Numbered from the stretch's first letter, positions 47,194 to 56,790 are shown. The stretch: 64,000 bases of DNA from Chryseobacterium formosum (GCF_026460885.1 NZ_JAOVZW010000003.1:1-64000); one strand, 5' to 3'. Notes: generated by a model not told the origin, from the letters alone. Translations and numbers: made by a program.

Positions 47194-48579
47194 TTATTTC
47201 CCGATACAAAATTTAGAGAAAATATTCCCCAAAACCTCGTCATTAGTAACCTCACCGGAAATTTCGCCAAGATATTCCAAAGCATTTCTAAGCTCGTAGG
47301 CTAAAAGCTCTGTTGAAATTTGAAAATTAATTGCTTCTTTTACTTTATCAACAGCGTCTAAAGATTTTTGTAACGCTTCAAAATGACGTTGATTGGTGAT
47401 AATAACATTGTTCTCAGAAGTTTTTAACTGTTCAACATAAGATGATAATTCATTTTTCAAATCTTGAATGTTCTGATTTTCAACAGCTGAAATTTTTATG
47501 AAATCAAATTCGTGAGAAATTTCGTCTCTGAAAATTTGTTCTGCATTTTCATAATGAGTCGGGATTACTTCGTCAATTTTTGTGGCACAAATAATCAGTT
47601 TTAAATCATTCCTCAATAAAGATTTTATCATTTCGATGTCATCTGTAAAATCCTTTGTTGCAGCATCAGCTAAATAGACCAAAACATCAGCATTTTCTAC
47701 TTTTTCTTTGGCCTTTTTTACTCCTATTGCTTCAATTTCATCGATTGTTTCACGCAATCCGGCAGTGTCGATTAAACGAAAAGCATGCCCTTTAATATGC
47801 AGAACTTCCTCAATGGTATCTCTCGTTGTTCCTGCAATACTGCTTACAATAGCTCTTTCTTCTTTCAGTAAAGCGTTCAGAAGGGTAGATTTTCCGGCAT
47901 TTGGCTTTCCGATAATGGCAACCGCAGTTCCGTTTTTGATGGCATTTCCGTATTGGAAACTTTCAATTAATGAATTTAATTTTAATTCAATTTTATTTAA
48001 AAGTTGATTTAAAGCAGAACGATCTGCAAATTCCACATCTTCTTCTGCAAAATCAAGTTCCAGTTCAATTAATGATACAAAATTCAGCAAATCGGTTCTT
48101 AAAAACGAAATTTCATTCGTAATTCCGCCTTTAAGCTGATTAATTGCCACTTTTCTTGAAGCTTCATTTTCAGAAGCAATCACATCAGCAATCGCTTCAG
48201 CCTGAGAAAGGTCAATTCTACCGTTGATAAAAGCACGAAGCGTAAATTCTCCTGCTTTTGCCATTCTCGCTCCGTTTTTCATCAGAGTTTCCAGAATACG
48301 TTTCCCAATATGCGGCGAACCGTGAAAAGTAATTTCCACAGAATTTTCCGTTGTAAAAGTTCTTGGCGCCAAAAAAATAGAAAGCATTACTTCATCAATC
48401 GCCTCATCTTCATCCATAAAATAACCGTAATGAATGGTGTGAGACTTCTGTTTTTCGAGATTTTTTGAAGGAAAACATTTCTGTACAACAGTTAATGCTT
48501 CATTTCCCGAAACTCTGATGATTCCTAAAGCTCCTATTCCGTTGGCGGTTGCAAGCGCGCAAATGGTATCGTTATTCAT
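47194..48579 (-). CDS. mnmE: tRNA modification GTPase MnmE
   Basis: A 461-residue GTPase which with MnmG modifies U34 of some tRNAs. The N-terminal folate-binding domain opens MNNDTICALATANGIGALG. The G domain (about 220-375) has [15 protein letters not shown] (P-loop, ~227), the DTAGLRE (~273) G3 site and ICATKIDE (G4). The C-terminal CIGK holds the cysteine implicated in catalysis. The -7 box lies only about 5 bases upstream of ATG, suggesting a leaderless message. Confidence 0.97.
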   Translation of the reverse strand: MNNDTICALATANGIGALGIIRVSGNEALTVVQKCFPSKNLEKQKSHTIHYGYFMDEDEAIDEVMLSIFLAPRTFTTENSVEITFHGSPHIGKRILETLMKNGARMAKAGEFTLRAFINGRIDLSQAEAIADVIASENEASRKVAINQLKGGITNEISFLRTDLLNFVSLIELELDFAEEDVEFADRSALNQLLNKIELKLNSLIESFQYGNAIKNGTAVAIIGKPNAGKSTLLNALLKEERAIVSSIAGTTRDTIEEVLHIKGHAFRLIDTAGLRETIDEIEAIGVKKAKEKVENADVLVYLADAATKDFTDDIEMIKSLLRNDLKLIICATKIDEVIPTHYENAEQIFRDEISHEFDFIKISAVENQNIQDLKNELSSYVEQLKTSENNVIITNQRHFEALQKSLDAVDKVKEAINFQISTELLAYELRNALEYLGEISGEVTNDEVLGNIFSKFCIGK

Positions 48580-48583
48580 GCTG

Positions 48584-48591
48584 CAAAATTA
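48584..48591 (-). promoter_or_regulatory. -7 box directly before mnmE
   Basis: TAATTTTG on the minus strand ends 5 bases before the A of ATG 48579. Transcripts would begin at or next to the start codon. Confidence 0.55.
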
Positions 48592-48699
48592 CGGAAATTT
48601 ATATGGCAAAACATCCAAAATTTTATGTTCAAAATTCAGCTATTCAAATCCTCTCAAACTCTCAAACTTTTTTACTTTCAACTTCTAACTTTCTTTTCA
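48592..48699. other. Intergenic region before palindromic element
   Basis: Part of a 375-base gap between mnmE and the membrane protein pair. These bases are AT-rich and hold no reading frame I trust or clear signal. Confidence 0.4.
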
Positions 48700-48811
48700 G
48701 GAGCCGGGAACCTGCTTTCACTACTCGCTTTTTCGGGATATTTTGCGGCGGCAAAGCCGCCGCAAAATATCCCGAAAAGAGCTCAAACATGCCGTTCAAT
48801 CAGGGCTAAAA
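48700..48811. repeat. Dispersed intergenic palindromic element, copy 2, with 23-bp perfect hairpin
   Basis: Same outer ends as the element at 3438-3520 (GGAGCC, GAACCTGCTTTCACT, ATCAGGGCTAAAA), but the centre is a much longer perfect inverted repeat: 48730-48752 and 48756-48778 are 23-bp complementary arms with a 3-base loop AAA, GC-rich near the tip (GCGGCGGC/GCCGCCGC). Outside coding, near mnmE's promoter side. Confidence 0.7.
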
Positions 48812-48954
48812 AGTTCTCTGTAATTCAAAATTTCTCTGAATAATGAAAAATTGTCATCTTTTTTGTAGATTTAAATAAGACAAATACAATTCAGATTATT
48901 GATTTGGTTTTGACTGAAAATTTTAGAATATCATTTCATAAAAAATAAATTTAT

Positions 48955-49644
48955 ATGGGTATCGTTGCATTGGTTTTAATCGTTATCATCGTATTGATAT
49001 TCTTTATCTTAAAAATCCCTAAACTTAATGTTGCAAAGAAAATACTTATCGTAATTTCGGTTTTATTGCTGTGTATAATCACTTTAACTGTCATTTTTAT
49101 AACAGGTTTTGACAGTGGAAGAATGCCGAAGAGGGAAGAAGTCGAAGAAGCTCAGAAAAATTTTGATACCATAAAAAAATCAGATACTGCAATCACTACG
49201 GTTTCTGAAAATCCTCCAAAATATAATTCAGAACAAATAAAAACATTGTTATTCAATATTGAGGGTAACTATGAATTTAAAAAGGAAGAAACAACCTGCA
49301 AAATGAATCTGACTTTATATTACAAAAAAAATCAGTTGAAGTATAAGTTGAAAACCAATACTCGAGAATTTTCAGATGATGCTGAAATTGAATTAAATGA
49401 GAAAAAAGACGGTTATTATATTACATTCAAAAATATTGAATGGAGCGAATATTTGGGTGGACTAGATAATGAGGGAGAACCAATTCAAAAAGATTTATCA
49501 TTACCTCAAGATCTTGATGGAGTTTTATATAAAAATGAAATTATCATTCAGAATTATGGAAATTCTATGAATTACTATATGAAATTGGAAGAGTGCGGAG
49601 AAAAATATATTGAACTGATAAAAACTAATACATTAAACCGATGA
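48955..49644 (+). CDS. Hypothetical membrane protein
   Basis: A 229-residue protein with two N-terminal membrane helices (about 2-22 and 26-52) and a C-terminal soluble domain (about 95-229) that looks beta-rich: GNYEFKKEETTCKMNLTLYY and later DGYYITFKNIEWSEYLGG. No family recognised. It overlaps the next gene by four bases (ATGA), so the two are co-translated. Confidence 0.55.
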   Translation: MGIVALVLIVIIVLIFFILKIPKLNVAKKILIVISVLLLCIITLTVIFITGFDSGRMPKREEVEEAQKNFDTIKKSDTAITTVSENPPKYNSEQIKTLLFNIEGNYEFKKEETTCKMNLTLYYKKNQLKYKLKTNTREFSDDAEIELNEKKDGYYITFKNIEWSEYLGGLDNEGEPIQKDLSLPQDLDGVLYKNEIIIQNYGNSMNYYMKLEECGEKYIELIKTNTLNR

Positions 49645-50660
49645 AAAAATTATTCTTCTTCCTTCTTTTTCCGTTGTTACTATTCGGAAATATGGCAAAA
49701 CCATGGATGGATGGTTCTCAACATTCTGTCTTATACGGTGTGGGAAATGCCTCAGTGAAGGGTGAAATTATCAATATTCGTTTGGTAAAAGAATCTGTTG
49801 ATGAAATTTATTTTGCTAAATATTCTATAAAATATCGAATCTATTCACCTCAAAAACAAACGCTTCCTTTATTGTTCATAGCGATTAATCTTAATGATGA
49901 AAAAGAAGTGAAAGTTAATGGTGTTTCAAAAACCACTGAGCTTTTAAATATCGAGAAAAAGAAATATTCATTTATTCAAAAAGATGAATCAGGATTTTTT
50001 GTTAAATATGATCAATCCGATAAAGTATCGGTAAATCCGAGTGATCTGCTTTATTTTTCTGCCGATTTAGTAGAAGGTGAAAATATCATTGAGGTAACAT
50101 ACAACGCAGATTTAGAATATAATACTTACGGGTTTATCAAAAATTATAAATTAGAATATTCCCTTTATCCATCAAAATTCTGGAAATCATTTGGACAAAT
50201 TGAAGTTAATCTGATTTTAGATGACGGAGTGGAATTTAAAGATTCAAATCTTGGCTCAGAGAAAAAAGAGGGAAACATCTATCAATGGAAGATTTCGCCT
50301 CAAAATCATGAAAATATTGCAATCACAGTTTCAGAGAAAACATCTTTTATCTCAAAAATACTCTTACTTCTAGATCCCTTTGGAATTGCATTGATTGCTC
50401 TTGTTGGAATGTTTCTTATCCATTTAAAATTAATAAAAAGAAGTTCTAAAAAATATATTTTGGTTGTAGGGATTATATTGGTTCCGATACTTTTTTATGT
50501 TATTTATTTTCTGTCTTTTGATCTCATCGATTTTAGTCTAGGAAAAAGTTATACAAAACACGGTTATGTATTTTTATATGTTGTAACGTATCCTCTTTTG
50601 CTTTTATTTTATTGGATACTGATGTGGCAGATTTATAAAAGAAGAAAACAGAATCAATAA
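49641..50660 (+). CDS. Hypothetical secreted/membrane protein
   Basis: A 339-residue protein with a signal peptide (1-19), an extracytoplasmic beta-rich domain (about 20-235) and three C-terminal membrane helices (about 245-265, 277-297 and 309-330), ending in a basic tail. Features such as WMDGSQHSVLYGVGNASVKG near residue 23-42 match no family I can name with confidence. It is co-translated with the preceding gene. Confidence 0.55.
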   Translation: MKKLFFFLLFPLLLFGNMAKPWMDGSQHSVLYGVGNASVKGEIINIRLVKESVDEIYFAKYSIKYRIYSPQKQTLPLLFIAINLNDEKEVKVNGVSKTTELLNIEKKKYSFIQKDESGFFVKYDQSDKVSVNPSDLLYFSADLVEGENIIEVTYNADLEYNTYGFIKNYKLEYSLYPSKFWKSFGQIEVNLILDDGVEFKDSNLGSEKKEGNIYQWKISPQNHENIAITVSEKTSFISKILLLLDPFGIALIALVGMFLIHLKLIKRSSKKYILVVGIILVPILFYVIYFLSFDLIDFSLGKSYTKHGYVFLYVVTYPLLLLFYWILMWQIYKRRKQNQ

Positions 50661-50676
50661 TTCAATTTTAAATAAA

Positions 50677-50706
50677 AAAATCATCCCATAAATTGAGATG
50701 ATTTTC
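50677..50706 (+). terminator. Possible terminator
   Basis: AAAATCATC pairs with GATGATTTT across an 11-base loop, followed by a short T-poor tail. It ends the preceding two-gene unit, weakly. Confidence 0.45.
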
Positions 50707-50830
50707 AAAAGAGATAAACTTTCTTATATATAAAGTGGTCGGTTTGTAAGTACAAAAGTAGGGGAGAAGAGTGTGATTATTTTCAGGGTTTATCCTAAAA
50801 ATAAAACCGTGAAAATACGGTTGCAAAATA

Positions 50831-50866
50831 AAAAATGTCCTGCAACAAATTTGCAGGACATTTTTA
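50831..50866. terminator. Bidirectional terminator
   Basis: AAATGTCCTGCAA pairs with TTGCAGGACATTT with a 5-base loop, with T and A runs on both sides. It lies downstream of the convergent aminopeptidase gene and the membrane pair. Confidence 0.8.
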
Positions 50867-50950
50867 TATGATCAATTATTAGTTGCGAAGCAATCTTAAT
50901 AATCTAAACTTCTTAATTAAATCTTAATGGTTTAAATTAAAAATTCATAC

Positions 50951-52720
50951 TTAAATCGGGCTTACCAATTCCAAAAACCATTCTTTAACTTCACCTTCTA
51001 AATGCGAAGCAAGCTTTTCTTCACAAGTTTTATGATAAGAATTCAACCAATTAATTTCTTCCTGAGAAAGAATTTCTTTCACAATATCATTTTTAAAGAA
51101 CGGACAGAATGTTAAGGTTTCAAACTCATAAAAAGTACCATGAATAGTAGTTTCAGATTCTTTTACGGCAATTAGATTTTCGTGACGGATTCCGTAATCG
51201 CCTTCCAAATAATAACCAGGTTCGTTTGAAACAACCATTCCAACCAAAAGTTCCTGTGGATTCATATCTTTTCGGATGTTTTGAGGTCCTTCATGAACGT
51301 TCATAAAGCTTCCAACACCATGTCCGGTTCCATGATTGTAATCTTTTGCATTCATCCACAACGGAAGTCTTGCAATCGCATCCAACTGAACACCTCTAGT
51401 TCCTTTCGGAAATTTCACCATCGATAAACGGATCATTCCCTGTAAAACCAAGGTCGAATTGATTTTAAACTCTTCAGAAACTGCTCCTAAAGCCAAAGTT
51501 CTTGTAATATCTGTTGTTCCTTCAAGATATTGTCCGCCAGAATCAACCAAAATACTTGCATCGTTCGTTACCTCTTTGCTTCCTTCGTTTTTTGCTGAGT
51601 AATGCATCATTGCACCGTTTTCTTTAAAACCAACGATGCTTCCAAAACTTTCACCCACGAAATTTTCACCTGCAGCACGGAAGCCTCTTAGTTTTTCACC
51701 GATAGAATATTCATTCATAGCTTCTTTTCCGGCATTGTGAGCCAACCAGTAAAGGAATTTCACCATTGCAACACCGTCTCTCACCATTACTTTTCTGAAA
51801 CCTTCCAACTCTGTTTCGTTTTTTTGAGCTTTCATCAGATTTCCAGGAACGGCAGCTTTTACAAACGTATTATCAATTTTTAAAGCTTCAAAAATCGACT
51901 GATTGCTGTTTGGTGAAACTAAAATTTTCTCGTTTTTAATTGTTCTTAAATGATTATAAAACTCTTCATACGGCATCATTTTCACCCACGCTTCATCCAT
52001 TTGTTTTCTTGCTTCAACTTCCATTTTTTCAAGGTCAGTGAAAAGAATTGCATCATTTTTAGTAATTAAAATATATCCTAAAAATACAGGATTACTTTCA
52101 ACGTCACTTCCTCTCAAATTTAATGTCCAAGCAACATCATCAAGACTTGAAATCACATGGATCCCAACTTCCTGCTCTTCCATTTTCTGGCGGATAGCAG
52201 AAATTTTATCAGTCACAGATTTCCCTGCTCTTTCTACTGGATGAGTATAAATAGGGTTTTTTGAAGGAGTTCCTCTTTCTTTCCAGACTTCTTTCAATAA
52301 AGGAAGATCAGCTAAAGTTATGCTTTTTGCATTCAGTTTTTGATACAGAAGCTCCCAGTTTGAATGTGATGTTGCCAAAGCATTTACGCCAACTTTTCCG
52401 TTTGCGGGAATTTCAGAAATAATCCAGTCGATATAATTAGGAGTTCCTTCCATTCCGTCTTTAAAAAGATCAATTCCTGAACCAGCCAATTCAATCGGAG
52501 CTTGTGTGAAATATCTTCCGTCTGTCCAAAGTCCTGCTTTATCTTTTGTAATTACCACAAAACCTGCAGAACCAAGAAAACCAGAAAGCCAAGCTCTTTC
52601 CTGCCATTCTTCAGGTAAATACTCGCTCATATGAGGATCTGCAGAATATACTATAAATGCATCAACATTATTTTTCTGCATTTCTTCACGAAGCGCAGCT
52701 ATTTTTTCCTTTGAAGTCAT
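50951..52720 (-). CDS. Xaa-Pro aminopeptidase (M24B)
   Basis: A 589-residue cytoplasmic metallopeptidase removing N-terminal residues before proline. Two creatinase N-terminal-like domains (about 1-300) precede the pita-bread domain. Metal ligands: LVDSGGQYLEGTTDITRTL (~390; two Asp), GTGHGVGSFMNVHEGP (~470; His), SNEPGYYLEGDYGIRHENL (~500; Glu) with the second Glu in RHEN. A C-terminal extension is present, as in eukaryote-type forms. Confidence 0.93.
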   Translation of the reverse strand: MTSKEKIAALREEMQKNNVDAFIVYSADPHMSEYLPEEWQERAWLSGFLGSAGFVVITKDKAGLWTDGRYFTQAPIELAGSGIDLFKDGMEGTPNYIDWIISEIPANGKVGVNALATSHSNWELLYQKLNAKSITLADLPLLKEVWKERGTPSKNPIYTHPVERAGKSVTDKISAIRQKMEEQEVGIHVISSLDDVAWTLNLRGSDVESNPVFLGYILITKNDAILFTDLEKMEVEARKQMDEAWVKMMPYEEFYNHLRTIKNEKILVSPNSNQSIFEALKIDNTFVKAAVPGNLMKAQKNETELEGFRKVMVRDGVAMVKFLYWLAHNAGKEAMNEYSIGEKLRGFRAAGENFVGESFGSIVGFKENGAMMHYSAKNEGSKEVTNDASILVDSGGQYLEGTTDITRTLALGAVSEEFKINSTLVLQGMIRLSMVKFPKGTRGVQLDAIARLPLWMNAKDYNHGTGHGVGSFMNVHEGPQNIRKDMNPQELLVGMVVSNEPGYYLEGDYGIRHENLIAVKESETTIHGTFYEFETLTFCPFFKNDIVKEILSQEEINWLNSYHKTCEEKLASHLEGEVKEWFLELVSPI

Positions 52721-53004
52721 TATTTTAATAATTTTAAAGACGTGAAGTTACGAATTAAAGCTGATTTCAAGAGTTAAAATATTTACAAAATTTTGAATGA
52801 TTTGCTAGATGTTAGAAGCTTGAAGTAAGAAGTTCTATTAGAATATTATATTAATATTTCTCATTTTTTAGAAAAGTAAAACAACATAAAATTGCAGACT
52901 GAAAATTAATTTCGATATCCAATTTTTAACATTTTTACATACCACATATAATTCTTCATTACGAAAAATTAACATTTTGGAAAGATTATTGCAGTATCGC
53001 CTTC

Positions 53005-53442
53005 ATGGGAACGCAAAACTATAATAATCATAGGAAATATTATCTGCCACATCACTTTGTTTATCTACCATTGTTGCTGGTTTTAGAAGTTTTTGGAATT
53101 TATAAAACATTCAGTGATTCAGAAGATCAAATTGTATGGATTCTGTTTTCAGTTATTATATTTTTAATCTTTTATTTGGCGATTATGATTCGTCAACACT
53201 ATGCTTTGGAATTACAAAATCGTTTGGTGAGATTAGAATTTAAACAAAGATATTTTGAGCTTTTTAACAAAAGATCAGATGAAGTGGAGGAAAAGCTTAC
53301 TTTCGGGCAAATTGCCGCATTACGTTTTGCTTATGATGATGAATTTAAAGAACTTTTAGAAAAAGCTTTACATGAAAATATTTCTGGAGATCAAATTAAA
53401 AAATCAATTAAAAACTGGAGAGCAGATCTTCATCGAATTTAA
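53005..53442 (+). CDS. DUF6526 family membrane protein
   Basis: A 145-residue protein with two membrane helices (about 18-34 and 43-62) and a cytoplasmic helical C-terminus. The start MGTQNYNNHRKYYLPHHFVY and the later LEFKQRYFELFNKRS, plus FGQIAALRFAYDDEF (~104-118), fit DUF6526, a Bacteroidota family of unknown function. A small lipoprotein and topoisomerase IB gene follow in the same direction. Confidence 0.85.
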   Translation: MGTQNYNNHRKYYLPHHFVYLPLLLVLEVFGIYKTFSDSEDQIVWILFSVIIFLIFYLAIMIRQHYALELQNRLVRLEFKQRYFELFNKRSDEVEEKLTFGQIAALRFAYDDEFKELLEKALHENISGDQIKKSIKNWRADLHRI

Positions 53443-53467
53443 AATAATAAACCTAAAATAAAATATT

Positions 53468-53635
53468 ATGAAAAAGTGGACTTTATACAGCATGACTGCT
53501 ATTTGCTTAATGCTTCTTACAAGTTGTGAAGCAGTGGAAACAATTTTCAAAGCTGGAATGTGGTGGGGAATCATCGTTGTTGTTGGAATTTTGGGAATTA
53601 TTCTATGGTTATTCTCAAGGGGTAAAAACTCATAA
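53468..53635 (+). CDS. Small lipoprotein
   Basis: A 55-residue protein. Start ATG 53468 (MKKWTLYSMTAICLM), lipobox LLTSC with Cys20, then one membrane helix (about 33-49, GIIVVVGILGIILWLF) and a basic end SRGKNS. Such short lipoproteins are often mislabelled as phosphatidate cytidylyltransferase in Bacteroidota annotations; nothing here supports that enzyme. It lies 25 bases after the DUF6526 gene and 8 bases before topoisomerase IB. Confidence 0.75.
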   Translation: MKKWTLYSMTAICLMLLTSCEAVETIFKAGMWWGIIVVVGILGIILWLFSRGKNS

Positions 53636-53643
53636 TTGATCTT

Positions 53644-54747
53644 ATGGAAAATTCAGATCTTGAAATTATTTCACATTTAAAACCTTCCAAGATCATCAAA
53701 ATCATGAAAGATCCGGTGGCTTCTGCAAAGGCTGTAAATTTAATTTACACTTCCGATGCAGAAGCCATCGGTATTATTCGGCGAAGAAGAGGCAAAAAAT
53801 TTCAATACTTTAAAGGTGATGAAAGGGTTAAAGATAAAGATGAAATCAAAAGGATAAACAGTTTGGTTATTCCGCCGGCTTGGGAAAATGTATGGATTTG
53901 TGCTTTAGATAATGGTCATCTTCAGGCAACTGGTTTTGATGTTAAAAACAGGAAACAATATCGATATCATCCACTTTGGAGTGCTTTGAGAAATCATACA
54001 AAATTTTACAGAATGCTTCAGTTCGGGTATGCTTTGCCTGAAATCCGTTTACAGCTTGAGAAAGATTTAGCTTTAAGAAATTTCGATAAGAGAAAAGTTT
54101 TGGCATTGATTGTCAGTTTAATGCAGCGCACCAACATCCGAATAGGAAATAATATTTATGAAAAACTATACGGTTCTTTTGGTTTGACCACTTTAAAGGA
54201 AAAGCATGTAAAAGTTGAAGGTCAAAAGATAAATTTTTCGTTTAAAGGAAAAAAAGGTGTCATGCATAATGTCAATCTTAAAAGCAAAAGACTGGCAAAA
54301 CTGATTATGAAATGCAAAGAAATTCCCGGCAAAGAACTGTTTCAATATCTTGATGATGATGGAAACAGACATTCTGTAGATTCAGGAATGGTGAATGACT
54401 ACATCAAAGAGTTGAGCGGAGAAGATTTTACGGCAAAAGACTTCAGAACTTGGTCGGGAACAGTAAATGCTTTGATTGCTTTTAAAGAAATTGGCTATGC
54501 TGAAAATAATTCTCAGTATAAAAAGAAAGTGAAGGCAGCTTTAGATATTGTTGCAGAACATTTAGGAAATACAAGTACCGTTTGCCGAAAATACTACGTC
54601 CATCCTTTAGTCATTAATCTTTATGAGAATAATACGATTAAAAAATATCTCGACGAATTGGAAATTATTGAAGAAAATGACGGAAAAGCTGGATTAACAC
54701 ACGAAGAAAAATTAGTTCTAAAAATTCTGGAAACTGAGAAGATGTGA
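53644..54747 (+). CDS. DNA topoisomerase IB
   Basis: A 367-residue type IB topoisomerase (poxvirus-like bacterial group) that relaxes supercoils by a 3'-phosphotyrosine intermediate. The active-site Tyr is near Tyr317, in STVCRKYYVHP. The catalytic Arg lies in QRTNIRIGNN (~161-170). The substrate Lys and His are in the FSFKGKKG (~200) and DFRTWSGT (~274) segments. Lengths match. It is in an operon with the DUF6526 gene and lipoprotein. Confidence 0.93.
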   Translation: MENSDLEIISHLKPSKIIKIMKDPVASAKAVNLIYTSDAEAIGIIRRRRGKKFQYFKGDERVKDKDEIKRINSLVIPPAWENVWICALDNGHLQATGFDVKNRKQYRYHPLWSALRNHTKFYRMLQFGYALPEIRLQLEKDLALRNFDKRKVLALIVSLMQRTNIRIGNNIYEKLYGSFGLTTLKEKHVKVEGQKINFSFKGKKGVMHNVNLKSKRLAKLIMKCKEIPGKELFQYLDDDGNRHSVDSGMVNDYIKELSGEDFTAKDFRTWSGTVNALIAFKEIGYAENNSQYKKKVKAALDIVAEHLGNTSTVCRKYYVHPLVINLYENNTIKKYLDELEIIEENDGKAGLTHEEKLVLKILETEKM

Positions 54748-55084
54748 GAAAGTGAATTGTGAATGGTTAATTCGTTTCGTGCTTTGATTTTAAATTCAAT
54801 AAAATATTTTAACGCTAAGTTCACAAAGAAATTTTTCATTATAACTGTTTATTTTCCGTTCGCAAAGGCACTGCGTTCAGCAAATGAAATTTAAGCCTTT
54901 GCTAAGTGAAACGCCTCTGCGAACGAAAATATTTTCATTTTTTTTAAATTAAAACTTAGCTTTTTTTGCGTTTAGATAATTTTATTATTATCCTTCACTA
55001 TTAAATTGCCTATTGACAATTCTTCAAAATAAATTTTAAATGTTGTAAATTTGTAAAAAAGCAAAAACAAACAATACAACTCAT
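54748..55084. repeat. Intergenic nested palindromic repeat
   Basis: In this 337-base gap, CGTTCGCAAAGGC (54857-54869) is inverted at 54913-54925 with one mismatch. GCAAAGGC (54862-54869) also pairs with GCCTTTGC (54895-54902). Outer AACGCTAAGTT (54811-54821) has a counterpart AACTTAGC near 54953-54960. It resembles the TTTGCG-rich dispersed repeats I know from Flavobacteriia. The pruA promoter box lies at the right end. Confidence 0.6.
55046..55053 (+). promoter_or_regulatory. -7 box of pruA
   Basis: TAAATTTG fits TAnnTTTG, 32 bases before ATG 55085. Confidence 0.55.
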
Positions 55085-56710
55085 ATGTCAAAAGCAATTT
55101 CGCAAGTACCATTTGCAGTAAATGAGCCGGTAACTTCTTACGAACCGGGATCAGCAGAAGTAAAATCTCTTCTTGCAACTTACAAAAAAATGTGGGCAGA
55201 AAAGACAGAAATCCCAATGATTATCAACGGAAAAGAAGTGAAAACGGGTGATACTGTTCAGCTTCAGTCTCCGCAGGATCATGCTCATGATTTCGGTTTT
55301 TATCATAAAGGAACAATGCAGCATGTAGATGATGCTATCAATACAGCATTAGCCGCAAAAAAAGCTTGGAATGACCTTGGATGGGAGCACCGTGCAGCAA
55401 TTTTCTTAAAAGCTGCTGATCTTTTGGCAGGACCTTACAGAGATATAATAAACGCGGCAACAATGATTGGACAGTCTAAAAATGTTCATCAGACTGAAAT
55501 TGATGCCGCTTGTGAATTCATCGATTTCTTGAGATTCAATGTAGAGTTTATGACTGAAATGTATTCTGAACAGCCGGTTTCTGACGCAGGAATCTGGAAT
55601 AGAGTAGAATACAGACCTTTGGAAGGATTCTGTTTTGCAGTTACACCATTCAACTTTACAGCAATTTCAGGAAACTTGCCAACTTGTATGGCAATGCTTG
55701 GAAATGTAGTGGTGTGGAAGCCTTCAGACAAACAAATCTATTCTGCAAAAGTAATTATGGATGTTTTGATCGAAGCGGGACTTCCTGCCGGAGTTATCAA
55801 CATGATTTTTACAGACGGAAAAGAAACTGCTGAAAAAGTAATGGCTCACAGAGATTTTGCGGGACTTCACTTTACAGGTTCTACAAAAGTTTTCCAGGGA
55901 ATGTGGAAAATGATTGGTGACAATATTCACAATTACAGAACGTACCCAAGAATTGTTGGTGAAACTGGTGGAAAAGATTTCGTTATCGCTCACCCTTCTG
56001 CAAACGTAGAAGCTGTTGCAACTGGTTTGGTAAGAGGTTCTTTCGAATATCAAGGACAAAAATGTTCTGCGGCTTCAAGAGCTTATATTCCTAAATCTCT
56101 TTGGGCAGACGTGAAAAAAGTAATGGAAACTCAAATTGCTTCAATTAAAGTAGGTTCTCCTGAAGATCCTTCAAACTTTGTGAATGCAGTAATCGATAAA
56201 AATTCTTTCGAAAAATGTAAAGGATACATCGACAGAGCTAATGCTTCTAGCGTTGCAAATGTCGTGATCGGTGGTAAAACTGATGATTCTAAAGGCTGGT
56301 TTGTACATCCAACAGTTATCGAAACTACAGATTCTCAATACGAAAGTATGGTTGAAGAAATTTTCGGTCCTATATTGTCAGTTTTCGTTTACGAAGATGC
56401 AGATTGGTCTGAAACTTTAAAAATTGTAGATTCTTCTTCACCTTATTCATTAACAGGTTCTGTATTTGCACAAGACAGATATGCTGTAAATGAAGCTTTC
56501 AAAGCGTTGGAAAATGCATCAGGAAACTTCTACATTAACGACAAACCAACTGGTGCAGTTGTTGGTCAACAGCCTTTCGGTGGAGGAAGAGCTTCAGGAA
56601 CAAATGATAAAGCGGGTTCTAAAATGAACTTATTGAGATGGACTTCTGTAAGATCTATCAAAGAAACTTTTGTTTCGCCTAAAGATTATAAATACCCGTA
56701 TTTAGGATAA
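55085..56710 (+). CDS. pruA: L-glutamate gamma-semialdehyde dehydrogenase
   Basis: A 541-residue aldehyde dehydrogenase that oxidises glutamate-5-semialdehyde to glutamate with NAD+, the second step of proline breakdown. Glu293 (VGETGGKDFV) is the general base and Cys327 (YQGQKCSAAS) the nucleophile. NAD-binding WKPSDKQ (~211) and the FTGSTKV loop (~263) are present. It fits the RocA/PruA2 form, not the PutA fusion. No proline dehydrogenase gene lies next to it here. A terminator follows. Confidence 0.95.
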   Translation: MSKAISQVPFAVNEPVTSYEPGSAEVKSLLATYKKMWAEKTEIPMIINGKEVKTGDTVQLQSPQDHAHDFGFYHKGTMQHVDDAINTALAAKKAWNDLGWEHRAAIFLKAADLLAGPYRDIINAATMIGQSKNVHQTEIDAACEFIDFLRFNVEFMTEMYSEQPVSDAGIWNRVEYRPLEGFCFAVTPFNFTAISGNLPTCMAMLGNVVVWKPSDKQIYSAKVIMDVLIEAGLPAGVINMIFTDGKETAEKVMAHRDFAGLHFTGSTKVFQGMWKMIGDNIHNYRTYPRIVGETGGKDFVIAHPSANVEAVATGLVRGSFEYQGQKCSAASRAYIPKSLWADVKKVMETQIASIKVGSPEDPSNFVNAVIDKNSFEKCKGYIDRANASSVANVVIGGKTDDSKGWFVHPTVIETTDSQYESMVEEIFGPILSVFVYEDADWSETLKIVDSSSPYSLTGSVFAQDRYAVNEAFKALENASGNFYINDKPTGAVVGQQPFGGGRASGTNDKAGSKMNLLRWTSVRSIKETFVSPKDYKYPYLG

Positions 56711-56751
56711 TTAATGATTAATCGACAATGAATAATTGTTGATTTTATATA

Positions 56752-56790
56752 AAAAAAGCCTCGAAATTTTGGTTTCGGGGCTTTTTTGTT
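56752..56790. terminator. Rho-independent terminator
   Basis: AAAAAAGCCTCGAAA pairs with TTTCGGGGCTTTTTT (one wobble) across a 6-base loop. It ends pruA and may serve the convergent small membrane gene. Confidence 0.85.

Noticed and set aside
48549..48843. Plus-strand small proteins across the palindromic element
   Set aside because: They read through the hairpin with no start signal and are caused by the repeat.
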